Shown here: positions 34,701 through 43,638 of the stretch, in pieces
How positions within the stretch are numbered: the first letter of the stretch is position 1
Layout: every line of letters starts with the position of its first letter
Source of the DNA: Dokdonella immobilis
Lineage (GTDB): Bacteria > Pseudomonadota > Gammaproteobacteria > Xanthomonadales > Rhodanobacteraceae
Direction: 5' to 3'
Length of the DNA stretch: 64,000 nt
NCBI RefSeq assembly: GCF_900115085.1
Contig: NZ_FOVF01000001.1
Span: 271,534 to 335,533, forward strand
Notes under the pieces: generated by a model
Told to the model about the DNA's origin: nothing
The model's input: the letters and a program-made list of their open reading frames with translations, nothing else
Database searches by the model: none
Translations under genes and position numbers: made by a program

Positions 34701-36730
34701 TCAGCGCATTGGTCTTCAGCGAGGACCACTACGGCAGCGGCGATACCGAAACCATCGTGCGCGCCGACCTCGTCGCCGAAATCAGCACGCCGCGGGTCAT
34801 GGCCCCGGGCGACAAGGCGATGGTTTCGCTCGACCTGCAGAACTTCTCCGGCGCCGAGCGCGAGTTCCGCGTCCGCGTCGAGGCCGACAAGCCGCTCGCC
34901 GTCGGCAACCCGGAGCGCAAGCTGAGCCTCGCCGACAATGCCAAGAGCACGCTCGACTTCCCGCTCGACGCGCTGGAAGGCTACGGCGTCGGCAAGATCC
35001 GCGTGTCCGCGGAATCCACCGACAAGGCGGGCGATTCGATCCGCGTTGCTCGCGAGTTCGAGATGGTCGTGCGCGCGGCCTGGCCCAGCGTGCTGCGCTC
35101 GACGCCGCAATCGCTTGACTCGCTGGCCCCCGTCAGCCTCGGCAGCGCGGCCATGGACGGCCTGCTCGCCGATTCGGTCAATGCGCGACTGACCCTTTCC
35201 AGCCTGCCGCCGCTGCCATTCTCGGCGGCGCTGGCCGATCTGCTCAGGTACCCGTACGGCTGCGTCGAGCAGACCACGAGCAAGGGCTTTGCGGCGCTGC
35301 TGCTCGACCAGGCCACCGCCGACAAGCTGCATGTCGAAGGCCTCGACGACGGCGCACGCAAATCCCGCGTCGAGGGTGCGATCGGCCGCATCGCTTCGAT
35401 GCAGGCGGGCTCCGGACACTTCTCGATGTGGGGCGGCGACAGTGGCGTCAACACCTTCATCACGCCGTATGTCACCGAGTTCCTGCTCGATGCCCGGGAA
35501 GAAGGCTTCGTCGTGCCCGAGGGCATGCTGCAGAAAGCGCTGCAGCGCCTGTCCGACGATCTGCTTTCAGGCGGCCATCCCTACTATGCCTACGACAACG
35601 CCGATCACCTGCGTTTCGCCGATGAGGCCTGGTCGGCCTATGTGCTGGCGCGCGTCAATCGCGCCCCGCTCGGCACCCTGCGCGTGCTGTTCGACAACGA
35701 ACGCCAGAAATCGCTGACGGCCCTGCCGCTGGTCCATCTCGGCATCGCCCTCAAGCTGATGGGCGACCAGCCGCGCGCCGAAAAGGCGGTCGAGGAAGCG
35801 TTCGCGAAGACCGTACAGCGGCCGCGCTGGCTCGGCGACTACGGCTCCAACCTGCGCGACACGGCCCTGATGGTCGCCCTCGTCGAAAGGAACGGCATGG
35901 GCAAGCCCGAATATGCCGCGCGCGTGTTCGAGCTGGCGCGCTCGCTGAAGACCGAGCAACGCGAAGCCGAGCAGAACCAGTCGCGCTGGGGCGGCAGTGG
36001 GCGCATCTATCTGAGCACCCAGGAGCAGGTCGCGATCGGCCGTCTGGGCAAGCAACTGATCAATGACGGCGACGTGCTCGTTTCCGGCTCGTTCGCGATC
36101 GGCGACACGACCTCGGAATTCCAGCCCGATCGCATCTGGAGCCGCAGCTTCACGGCGGCCGACCTGCGCGCCGGCGTGCGCCTGACCCCGCGGGGCACGC
36201 CGCCGCTGTACCTGTCGACCGATATCGCCGGGGTTCCGCGCACGCCACCCGAAGTGGACGACAGCAAGGTCGCCATCCAGCGCACGTTCTACACGCTCGA
36301 TGGCAAGCCGTGGGTCGCCGCACCGCTCAGGGAAGGCGATGCGCTGATCGTCGGACTCAAGCTCGAAGCGCGCGAGACGATGCCAGATGCGATCCTGGTC
36401 GACCTGCTGCCGGGCGGCCTCGAGATCGAGAACTTCAACCTGACCGACTCCAAGCAGTGGGCCGACGTCGTCGTCAACGGCATCACCCTGAGCGATCGCA
36501 GCAATGCGGCCGAAGTCCAGCATGAGGAATTCCGCGACGATCGATATGTCGCGGCACTGAAGCTCAACCAGGGCCAGGAGGCGCATGTGTTCTACCTGGT
36601 GCGCGCGGTATCGCCGGGCACCTACCTGGTGCCGCCGCCTTTGGTCGAGGACATGTACCGGCCCGAGATCCGCGGCATCGGCCGCAGCTCGGTCAAGTCC
36701 ATCAAGGTGGTGCAGCCGCACGGACCATAA
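31742..36730 (+). CDS. Bacterial alpha-2-macroglobulin, lipoprotein (YfhM type)
   Basis: A 1662-residue periplasmic protease trap. The signal peptide ends in lipobox LAIAAC, giving an inner-membrane or outer-membrane lipid anchor. Several macroglobulin (MG) beta domains cover 50-1100 (GRDLYRPGETVRLSALLRD, the MG1/bait neighbourhood). The internal thioester motif is YPYGCVEQT with Cys1174 and Gln1177. The alpha/alpha-toroid thioester domain (1150-1400) and a C-terminal receptor-like domain follow. The intact thioester allows covalent capture of proteases. It is directly followed by pbpC at 51 bp, a conserved pairing thought to link defence against proteases with murein repair. The start at 31742 follows GGGGAA. 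Confidence 0.93.
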   Translation: MSTLRIVSRWQSLGGAVLLLAILAIAACGKQPASVPEVQGEKPVQAEPAKAITGKFEVTSARAEMYQGQLALSLEFPQQLTGAQDFDSLLSVTGANGEAVSGSWALDEDGKTLRFPFVTANATYTAHIKGELSAVDGQTLGSEVSKDIFTGPLEPAVGFAAQGSVLPARETRGLPVVSVNVDEVDVEFLRVHDDELANFFAAYQKNARRGSWDLDPQYGWYGREGKPVAQIADSVYANRFVLPGNENERTLNYLPIQNITELAKPGLYFAVLKQPGHFRDELETSFYFVSDIGIHTRAYKDKMFVHAASLKTGDPISGVEIRIIDGSGNPVVTGVADESGNAMLAYTLNAAHVLVARAGRDVSMVPFNQPALDLSDFAVAGRRDAWFDVFAWSGRDLYRPGETVRLSALLRDNDGKSIKPQPLFATLKQPDGRLYAEARLEPKDLGYFEWSREIPADAPTGRWQVEFRLDPASKEATQSLTLRIEEFLPERMKLDLATDQAQLKPGEPLRLEVQGDYLYGAPAVGNRFSARLTLSADVHPVEAHKDFYFGDPLIELPKEAKDVVDTALDEKGHLSEEINPLEEAKPAPVAAVLSGSLYETGGRTVTRTLKRTVWPAEVLVGVRPLFDVKDGAGANASAGFELIRTNAAGDLLAGDNLKLTLVRERRDYHWIWDRESGWHFNYSERFENAEARELKVEAGKATRFDVPVEWGGYRIEVLDPATGLTLRFPFTAGWSWNDDNRGGEARPDKVKLALDKQSYRAGDTLKVTLTPPHSGPGVLIVESDGMLYTRNIEARAGSTFEIPVTEAWERHDVYLTALVFRGGSAAERITPARAVGEAFIPMDRSERKVAVEIDSAKLMKPESDLAVTVKVPALAGKKAQVTISAVDVGILNITRFGVPDANDWFFAQRRLGVDAYDLYGRVIESFNGGNARLRYGGDIGLDALPQARRPTAKVQTVDLFAGPVDLDAEGNATVQMKVPDFNGTLRVSALVFSEDHYGSGDTETIVRADLVAEISTPRVMAPGDKAMVSLDLQNFSGAEREFRVRVEADKPLAVGNPERKLSLADNAKSTLDFPLDALEGYGVGKIRVSAESTDKAGDSIRVAREFEMVVRAAWPSVLRSTPQSLDSLAPVSLGSAAMDGLLADSVNARLTLSSLPPLPFSAALADLLRYPYGCVEQTTSKGFAALLLDQATADKLHVEGLDDGARKSRVEGAIGRIASMQAGSGHFSMWGGDSGVNTFITPYVTEFLLDAREEGFVVPEGMLQKALQRLSDDLLSGGHPYYAYDNADHLRFADEAWSAYVLARVNRAPLGTLRVLFDNERQKSLTALPLVHLGIALKLMGDQPRAEKAVEEAFAKTVQRPRWLGDYGSNLRDTALMVALVERNGMGKPEYAARVFELARSLKTEQREAEQNQSRWGGSGRIYLSTQEQVAIGRLGKQLINDGDVLVSGSFAIGDTTSEFQPDRIWSRSFTAADLRAGVRLTPRGTPPLYLSTDIAGVPRTPPEVDDSKVAIQRTFYTLDGKPWVAAPLREGDALIVGLKLEARETMPDAILVDLLPGGLEIENFNLTDSKQWADVVVNGITLSDRSNAAEVQHEEFRDDRYVAALKLNQGQEAHVFYLVRAVSPGTYLVPPPLVEDMYRPEIRGIGRSSVKSIKVVQPHGP

Positions 36731-36781
36731 CTGCGCAACGCTTCATTGCACCCCTGTAGGAATCTTCCGGTCAATATTCCA

Positions 36782-39160
36782 ATGCCATCAGCCAAACAGA
36801 CCAACGACTTGCTTCGTCCGGCGCGGCGCTGGATATGGCTGAAGCGATCGGCGCTCACGCTCCTGATGCTGCTCCTCATCGCCCTGATCCTCGATCGCCT
36901 GTTTCCGCTGCCGCTGCCCGACCCGGATCGCGGCAGCACGGTGGTGGTGGCGCGTGACGGCTCGCCATTGCGCGCGTTCGCCGATACGGAAGGGATTTGG
37001 CGGTATCCGGTTTCGATGGAGGATGTTTCGCCGCTTTACCTTGAGGCACTCATTGGTTACGAGGACCGCTGGTTCTGGCGGCATCCGGGCATCAACCCGG
37101 TCGCCGCCCTGCGCGCGCTCGGCCAGATGATCGTGAACCGCCGCATCGTCTCTGGCGGCTCGACCCTGACCATGCAGGTGGCGCGCATCCTCGAACCGCA
37201 CTCGCGCAGTTTCGCCGGCAAGCTGCGCCAGAGCCTGCGCGCGCTGCAACTCGAAGCGCATCTGTCCAAGCGTGAGATCCTCGAACTCTATCTCGAGAAT
37301 GCCCCGTTCGGCGGCACCCTGCAGGGTGTGGAGGCGGCGTCCTGGGCCTATCTCGGCCATTCCTCGCGGCGTCTCTCGCATGCCGAAGCGGCCCTGCTTG
37401 TCGTGCTGCCGCAGGCGCCGAGCCGGCTGCGCCCGGACCGCGAAGCCGCTGCGGCACGCGACGCGCGCGACAAGGTCCTCGATCGCATGGCGACGCTTGG
37501 CGTCTGGAGCAGCGCCGAGGTGCACGATGCGCGCGTCGAGTCGGTCGTCGCACGCACGCTGCAGCCGCCGTTGAGCGCAGCCCTGCTCGCGCGACGCCTG
37601 CACCAGGCGCATCCACGCGAGCGCCGCATCGAGACCAGCATCGATATCGAACTGCAGCGCAGCGTCGAGGCCCGCGTGCGCGACTACCTGGTGCGTCTGC
37701 CGGAGCGCACGTCGGCCGCCCTGCTCGTGGTCGACAACCGCGATCTGTCGACCCTGGCCTATGTCGGTTCGGCGACCTTCGGCGACGAGGCCCGGCTCGG
37801 CCATGTCGACATGGTGCGCGCCTGGCGTTCGCCGGGCTCGACCCTCAAACCGTTCCTGTACGGGCTCGCCCTCGACGACGGCCTGATCCATTCGGAAAGC
37901 CTGCTGGTCGATGCGCCGCAGTCGTTCGGCAGCTACCGGCCCGGCAATTTCGACATGGCGTTCAATGGTCCGGTCGGTGCCGCCGAGGCGCTGCGCCTCT
38001 CGCTCAACGTGCCGGCCGTCGATCTGCTCGACCGCGTGGGTGCGACGCGCTTCACCGCGCGCCTGGCCAACACCGGACTGCACCTGCGCCTGCCGCATGG
38101 CGTCGCCCCGAATCTCTCGATCATTCTCGGCGGCGTCGGCGCGCGCATGGAGGATCTCGCCGGCGCCTACGCCGCGCTCAATCGCAAGGGAGTCGGCGGC
38201 ATCGTGCGCTATACGGCGGACGAGCCGCTGATCGAGCGTCGCGTGCTGTCCGAGGGCGCTGCGTGGATCGTGCGCGAAATACTCGAGGCCAATCCGCGCC
38301 CCGGCTATCGGCCCGGCACCTTCGATACCGGTTCGCGTCCGCGGGTTGCCTGGAAGACCGGCACGAGCTACGGCTTTCGCGACGCATGGGCGATCGGCGG
38401 CACCCGCGAATACACGGTTGCGGTCTGGATCGGCCGACCCGACGGCACGCCCCTGCCCGGCCAGTATGGCGCGGTCACTGCGCTGCCGCTCATGTTCCAG
38501 GTCGTCGACAGCCTACCTCGCACGTCCCTGTCGCGGGTGCCCGACGCACCGCCGGCGAGCGTCAGCGAGGTCGAGATCTGCTGGCCGCTGGGCCTCGCCT
38601 ACGACGCGGCGAATGCCGATCTCTGCCAGCAGAAGCATGAAGCCTGGGTGCTCGATGGCGTCGTTCCGCCGACCCTGCCCGAACGCGATGCGCGCAGTTG
38701 GAGCGCCGGTCTGCTGCATGTCCTGGTCGATGCGGCGACCGGCCTGCGGCTCGGCCCAGGCTGCAGCGCTGAGGCCACGCGCGAACTCGATATCGCGCGC
38801 TGGCCCTCGCTGGCCTATCCATGGCTGTCGCGCGACCTGCACCGTCGCTCGTCGCTGCCCGCGCTCTCCCCGCGCTGCGCCAGCGACGGTCTCGCCGGCA
38901 GCGCGCAATTGCGCATCGACGGCATCGCCGATCGTGCCACGGTCGCGCGCGCGCCGAACAGCGACAAGCCGGCCGTGGTCCGCCTGCGCGCGCTCGGGGC
39001 CAGCGGCGAAGTCATGTGGCTGGTCAACGGCCGCCTCGAGACGACCACCACCGGGACCCAGTCCTTCGAGCACAGTTTTGCCGAAACCGGCGACCAGTCG
39101 ATCACGGCCATGAGCGACGAAGGCAGCTGGGCCCGCATCGACGTCCACGTGTTGCGCTGA
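36782..39160 (+). CDS. pbpC: Penicillin-binding protein 1C
   Basis: A 792-residue bifunctional murein synthase. A transmembrane helix sits at about 20-42 (LTLLMLLLIALILDRLFPLPLP). The GT51 glycosyltransferase domain has catalytic Glu94 in GYEDRWFW and GGSTLTMQVAR. The transpeptidase domain has SPGSTLKP with nucleophile Ser353 and Lys356, and KTGTS. The C-terminal BiPBP_C domain (about 700-792; LRIDGIADRATVARAP, VMWLVNGR) is typical of PBP1C. It is 51 bp after the alpha-2-macroglobulin gene and probably co-transcribed. The Shine-Dalgarno at the chosen ATG is weak, so an upstream TTG at 36746 cannot be excluded. Confidence 0.93.
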   Translation: MPSAKQTNDLLRPARRWIWLKRSALTLLMLLLIALILDRLFPLPLPDPDRGSTVVVARDGSPLRAFADTEGIWRYPVSMEDVSPLYLEALIGYEDRWFWRHPGINPVAALRALGQMIVNRRIVSGGSTLTMQVARILEPHSRSFAGKLRQSLRALQLEAHLSKREILELYLENAPFGGTLQGVEAASWAYLGHSSRRLSHAEAALLVVLPQAPSRLRPDREAAAARDARDKVLDRMATLGVWSSAEVHDARVESVVARTLQPPLSAALLARRLHQAHPRERRIETSIDIELQRSVEARVRDYLVRLPERTSAALLVVDNRDLSTLAYVGSATFGDEARLGHVDMVRAWRSPGSTLKPFLYGLALDDGLIHSESLLVDAPQSFGSYRPGNFDMAFNGPVGAAEALRLSLNVPAVDLLDRVGATRFTARLANTGLHLRLPHGVAPNLSIILGGVGARMEDLAGAYAALNRKGVGGIVRYTADEPLIERRVLSEGAAWIVREILEANPRPGYRPGTFDTGSRPRVAWKTGTSYGFRDAWAIGGTREYTVAVWIGRPDGTPLPGQYGAVTALPLMFQVVDSLPRTSLSRVPDAPPASVSEVEICWPLGLAYDAANADLCQQKHEAWVLDGVVPPTLPERDARSWSAGLLHVLVDAATGLRLGPGCSAEATRELDIARWPSLAYPWLSRDLHRRSSLPALSPRCASDGLAGSAQLRIDGIADRATVARAPNSDKPAVVRLRALGASGEVMWLVNGRLETTTTGTQSFEHSFAETGDQSITAMSDEGSWARIDVHVLR

Positions 39161-39253
39161 GCCGATCGGGCATCGCCGGCGCGGCGACGGCCCCCGGCAC
39201 TGCGGACAGGTCCGCTCGTGCGTAGAATTGCGGCTTTGCCATGGAGTTCAGAC

Positions 39254-39736
39254 ATGCCCTCTTTCGATATCGTTTCCAAGCTCGATTCGCACGAACTGAC
39301 CAACGCGGTCGACCAGGCCAATCGCGAACTCGAGAAGCGCTTCGATTTCAAGGGCAGCGGGGCGAGCTTCGAACTGTCAGACGGCGTCGTCGTGCTCAAG
39401 GCCGACGCCGAGTTCCGGCTCAAGCAGATGCAGGACATCCTGCTCCAGCGCCTGACCGCGCGCGGCATCGACGTGCGCTGCGTCGACATCGCCGAGCCCG
39501 AGGTCAACCTTGCCACGGCGCGCCAGAACGTCACCCTCAAGCAGGGCATCGAGCAGCCGCTGGCGAAGAAGATCATCAAGCTGATCAAGGATTCCGGCAG
39601 CAAGGTGCAGGCGCAGATCCAGGGCGACCAGTTGCGCGTCACCGGCAAGAAGCGCGACGAACTGCAGACGACCATCGCCCTGCTGCGCAAGAGCGAAATC
39701 GAGATGCCACTGCAGTTCGAGAATTTCCGCGACTGA
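39254..39736 (+). CDS. YajQ family nucleotide (c-di-GMP)-binding protein
   Basis: A 160-residue protein that matches the YajQ family throughout: MPSFDIVSKLD, ELTNAVDQANRELEKRFDFKG and VTGKKRDELQTTIALLRK. The Xanthomonas member binds cyclic di-GMP and modulates a transcription factor in virulence control. The fold is a pair of ferredoxin-like domains. GGAG lies 7-8 bases before the ATG at 39254. It follows pbpC by 93 bp. Its presence next to a diguanylate cyclase elsewhere in the window suggests c-di-GMP signalling in this organism. Confidence 0.93.
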   Translation: MPSFDIVSKLDSHELTNAVDQANRELEKRFDFKGSGASFELSDGVVVLKADAEFRLKQMQDILLQRLTARGIDVRCVDIAEPEVNLATARQNVTLKQGIEQPLAKKIIKLIKDSGSKVQAQIQGDQLRVTGKKRDELQTTIALLRKSEIEMPLQFENFRD

Positions 39737-39803
39737 CGGCGCGACGGCATTCGGTGTTGGCGCGTCTTCAATCGCGATAACTCTTGCGGAACGATGACGA
39801 AAG

Positions 39804-39828
39804 GCATCGCGCCTGAAGGCGCTCCTAC
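39804..39828. repeat. Dispersed repeat, copy 2
   Basis: GCATCGCGCCTGAAGGCGCT at 39804-39823 plus CCTAC. Same family and orientation as 27013-27039, here in the gap between yajQ and the hybrid kinase gene. Confidence 0.75.
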
Positions 39829-39995
39829 GAGGAACAGCGCACCGGGGCGCGGATTTCGCTGGCCCTTGTTTGCGCTTTGTCGCAGGAGCGGGAAATATCG
39901 GGCTTGGGGTCTAGTCCCCTGACAGTGGCGATGCGAATGGCCCCCGGCATCGCCGCCATCAGTGCGACCGTTGCTCGGGCGATTTTCAACGCGGA

Positions 39996-42900
39996 TCAGC
40001 GGGAATTTTCGCCGCCGGTGTCGCGCGCGATCAGCTGCGCGAGCAGCGAGCGCAGGGCCAGCGGCTTGAGCGGCTTGTGCAGCAGTTGGCAACCCGCGGC
40101 GAGCACGGCGTCGCTGACCGTCTTGCCATGATCGGCGGTGATGATCACGCACGGAATGCCCTGGGCCGCCGGACCCAGTGACTCGCGCAGCTGCAGCCCG
40201 CTGACATGGTCGTCGAGGTGGTAGTCGAGCAGCAGCACGTCCGCGCCATGCTCGGCAAACAGCAGCCGCGCCTGCGCCGGGGTCTGCGCCGCGCTGACCT
40301 CGGACTGCCAACCGGCCAGCAGGGCCTGCATGGCCTTGAGCACCGCCGGATCGTTGTCGACCACGAGCAGGCGCCGGCGCGGCAGTGCCTGCGCCTGCGG
40401 CGGCGCCACTGTCAGCGGCGGTTGCAGTGTGGCTGTCGTCGGCACCTCGATCGAGAACACCGTGCCGCGCCCTGGGCGTGAGCGCAGCGAAATGCGGTGA
40501 CCGAGCAGGCGCGCGATACGGTCGGCAATGGCCAGGCCGAGACCGAGGCCCTCGCCGGAATGGCCGAGCCGGCGAAACTCCTCGAAGATCAGCTCCTGGT
40601 CAGCCAGCGCGATGCCGGGCCCGGTATCCCAGACTTCGATCGACACGTGCGAGCGGCGACGCCGGCAGCCGAGCAGGATCCGCCCGCTGCGCGTGTGCCG
40701 GACCGCGTTGGCCAGGAAGTTCTGCACGATCCGGCGCAGCAACTGCGGATCGCTGCGAATCCATGCGCTGCATGGCACGGCATCGAGGCGCAGGCCGCGT
40801 TCGTCGGCCAGCACGCTGAATTCTGCAGCGAGGCCGCCGAGCCACTCGCGCAACGGAAACGCCTCCGCGCGGGCCCGGGTCTGTCCGCCATCGAGGCGCG
40901 AAATATCGAGCAGCCCGCTGAGCAGGTCTTCGGCCGAAGTCAATGCGCCACTGATGTTGTCGACCGCCTCGCGGTACTCGGCATGGCCGAGGCGCTGGGC
41001 CAGCGCATGGGTGAACAGATGTGCCGCATTCAACGGCTGGGCGAGATCGTGGCTGACCGCGGCAAGGAAACGCGACTTGGCGCGGTTCGCCTTTTCCGCC
41101 TCGCGCCGGGCCATGTCGAGTTCGGCGGTGCGTTCTTCGACGCGAAGTTCCAGCGTTTCCGCCACCTGCATCAGTTCGGCCTCGTTGCGGCGGAACTCGG
41201 TGACGTCGGTGAAGGTGGCGACGAAGCCGCCACCGGGCATCGGGTTGCCACGGATCTCGACGACGCGTTCGCCATCGTCGGTCTCGAAAGTGCGCTCTGC
41301 AACATACGGCGTTCCGGCGCGCATGTGGCGGATGCGCTTGTGGACTTCCTCGTCGGCCGAATGGGCAACGCTCAATCGATGGGTCAGGTTCCAGCGCAGC
41401 AGGTCGGCGATCGGGACGCCGACCCGCAACAGCTCGGGCGGGTAGCCGAACAGGCGTGCATAGGGCTGGTTCCACGCGACCAGTCCGAGATCGCGATCGA
41501 CCACGCTGATGCCCTGGCTCATGTTTTCCAGCGCGGCCTCGAGCACGCGCTGGTTGAAGCGCAGATCCTGCGAGGTCTCGCCGACGATCGCCGCGACCGC
41601 TTCGAGTTCGACACTGCGCTCGCGCCGCGCCACGGTCAGCAACAGGCGTGCCGAGGAGGCGCCGATGACAGCGGCGAGTTCGTGCTCGATCGCCGCGACC
41701 AGGGTTTCCGATGCCGGCGAGTCGCCCTCGTTCGCGCCGAACAGGGCCTCAACCTGTTCATCCGCGAGGAATCGTGAAGCCAGTGCGCGCAGGTCGCCAA
41801 CGTCGACGAGGCCGCGATGTCCGGACTTCGCGCCGTGCGCAAAACGCGAGCTTGCGACCAGTCCGATCACGGCCACGTTGGCGGCCAGGCTCAGGACGAC
41901 CGCGCGCGCGAGCCGGCTCCAGTCGTCGAAGCCGAGCAGACGATCCGGGGCCAGCCATTCGATGCCGAACGGTCCCTGCTCGACCCAGGCCAGGGAACCG
42001 CCGGCAAGCACCGGCAACATCAACGCGTACAGCCAGACCAGGCTGCCCGCGACGAGGCCGGCACCGACAGCACGCGCGCCGAGTTGCGGACGGTAGACGG
42101 CCACGAGTACGCCCGGCGCGATCGCCGAGAGCGCCGAAAACGAGACGGCGCCGATGTCGGCCAGCGCATCGCTGGCGACCAGCACGCGGCTGTAGGCCCA
42201 GGCCAGCAAGACCACGACAAGGATGATCAGGCGGCGCTGCAACAACACTTCGCCACGCAGGTCGCCGACCGCGGCCCGCCCCCAGCCGGCACGCACGCGC
42301 AATGGCGCGATCCAGTGATTGCCGATCATCAGGCTCAGGGCCAGGGTCGCCACGACGACCATGCTGGTGGCCGCGCTGAGTCCGCCGAGAAACGCAATCA
42401 GCGCGAGCGTGCCATGGCCGTTGGCCAGCGGCAGGGCCAGCACGTAGAGGTCAGACGGTACGCCGAGCGGCGCGAGCAGGGCATCGCCGGCCCGGGCCAG
42501 CGGCAGGATCGGCAATGCGATCAGGAGCATGTACAAGGGAAACAGCCAGCGCGCCGTGCGCACATGCTCGGGATCGCGACACTCGACCACCCCGGCATGG
42601 AACTGGTGCGGCAGGGTGAAGACCGCAAACGCGCCGAGCATGATCAGGGTCGTGAATCCGGCGCTGCCACCTGGCGGTGGCAACGATGGCGATGCATCGG
42701 CCGGCAGGCTGATGCCGAACCAGACCAGCACGCCGAGCGCGAGCATGGCAATCAGCTTGAACAGCGACTCGAAGGCCATGGCCAGGACCAGTCCGCGGTT
42801 ATGCGCGGTCGCGCTGGCCCGGCGCGCACCGAACAGCATGGCGAAAAGGGCCATGGCCAGGGCGACCCACAGGGCGCTGTCCTGCCAGGCCGGCGCCATC

Positions 42901-43349
42901 AGATCCTGGCGACGCGCGAGCATGCCGTAGCTCATCGCCACCGACTTCAGCTGCAGGGCGATGTAGGGAACGATACCGATGACGGCCACCGCAGTGACCA
43001 GTGCGGCAATGGCCGGACTGCGACCGAGCCGGATCGCCACGAGGTCGGCCAGTGAACTGCTGTTGTGCGCGCGGGCGATCGACACCAGGCGCATGAGCAG
43101 ACCGAAACCGAACAGATAGATCAGGATGGTGCCGACAAAGGTCGGCGGCAGCCACCAGCCCGAGCGCGAGGCCTGGGTCACCGTGCCATAGAATGTCCAC
43201 GACGTGCAGTAGACCGCGAGCGACAGCGAGTAGATCAGCGCCCAGTGTCGGGCGAAGAACTTCGGGCGTCGGTCGCCGAGCACGGCTGCGCCGAACAGCA
43301 GGCCGAGCCAGAGCAGGCCGGCGCCGAGGATTTTCAGGTCGGGCAGCAT
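39996..43349 (-). CDS. Hybrid sensor histidine kinase with SSS-type membrane domain (CbrA/NahK-like)
   Basis: A 1117-residue sensor. Residues 1-490 form about 12-13 transmembrane helices resembling the sodium:solute symporter fold (HWALIYSLSLAVYCTSWTFYG). A cytosolic linker and a PAS domain (about 640-740, VLEAALENMSQGISVVDRDLG, the PAS-7/NahK type) follow, then a short coiled coil. The kinase has SHDLAQPLNAAHL with His767 and G boxes DTGPGIALAD and GEGLGLGLAIADR. The C-terminal receiver has Asp1042 in LLLDYHLDDHVSG and lacks a DNA-binding domain. Such proteins couple nutrient transport or sensing to gene control. No cognate regulator is adjacent. The start is placed at the conserved MLPDLKILGAG; the Shine-Dalgarno is weak. 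Confidence 0.9.
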   Translation of the reverse strand: MLPDLKILGAGLLWLGLLFGAAVLGDRRPKFFARHWALIYSLSLAVYCTSWTFYGTVTQASRSGWWLPPTFVGTILIYLFGFGLLMRLVSIARAHNSSSLADLVAIRLGRSPAIAALVTAVAVIGIVPYIALQLKSVAMSYGMLARRQDLMAPAWQDSALWVALAMALFAMLFGARRASATAHNRGLVLAMAFESLFKLIAMLALGVLVWFGISLPADASPSLPPPGGSAGFTTLIMLGAFAVFTLPHQFHAGVVECRDPEHVRTARWLFPLYMLLIALPILPLARAGDALLAPLGVPSDLYVLALPLANGHGTLALIAFLGGLSAATSMVVVATLALSLMIGNHWIAPLRVRAGWGRAAVGDLRGEVLLQRRLIILVVVLLAWAYSRVLVASDALADIGAVSFSALSAIAPGVLVAVYRPQLGARAVGAGLVAGSLVWLYALMLPVLAGGSLAWVEQGPFGIEWLAPDRLLGFDDWSRLARAVVLSLAANVAVIGLVASSRFAHGAKSGHRGLVDVGDLRALASRFLADEQVEALFGANEGDSPASETLVAAIEHELAAVIGASSARLLLTVARRERSVELEAVAAIVGETSQDLRFNQRVLEAALENMSQGISVVDRDLGLVAWNQPYARLFGYPPELLRVGVPIADLLRWNLTHRLSVAHSADEEVHKRIRHMRAGTPYVAERTFETDDGERVVEIRGNPMPGGGFVATFTDVTEFRRNEAELMQVAETLELRVEERTAELDMARREAEKANRAKSRFLAAVSHDLAQPLNAAHLFTHALAQRLGHAEYREAVDNISGALTSAEDLLSGLLDISRLDGGQTRARAEAFPLREWLGGLAAEFSVLADERGLRLDAVPCSAWIRSDPQLLRRIVQNFLANAVRHTRSGRILLGCRRRRSHVSIEVWDTGPGIALADQELIFEEFRRLGHSGEGLGLGLAIADRIARLLGHRISLRSRPGRGTVFSIEVPTTATLQPPLTVAPPQAQALPRRRLLVVDNDPAVLKAMQALLAGWQSEVSAAQTPAQARLLFAEHGADVLLLDYHLDDHVSGLQLRESLGPAAQGIPCVIITADHGKTVSDAVLAAGCQLLHKPLKPLALRSLLAQLIARDTGGENSR

Positions 43350-43638
43350 CGATGCGTTCCGTTGAGACGCCCGTCTGCGCGGCGTCTGCCGCTCGCGAAC
43401 CGCTGCGGCGATCTCGTGTCCGAAGCCGCCTCCAGCGGGGCATGTGGGTCCGGGGCAGGAGCCACGGTGGGTTCCGCGAGTGGGGAGTCGACGGAACCGA
43501 TCCGAAACCATTGGCCACGATCGTCTTGGGTCGACGGGCCGGCGGTTCCCCGGGCAGGTTTGCGCCCGGCGCTGGAAGCGGCTTCAGCCGCCATGTCGAT
43601 CAGACGAACCGCGGCTGCGATTCGTCGCAGTCGCGGAA

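Noticed and set aside
41817..43055. Plus-strand 412-codon ORF, Gln/Arg/His-rich
   Set aside because: Shadow of the hybrid kinase membrane domain.
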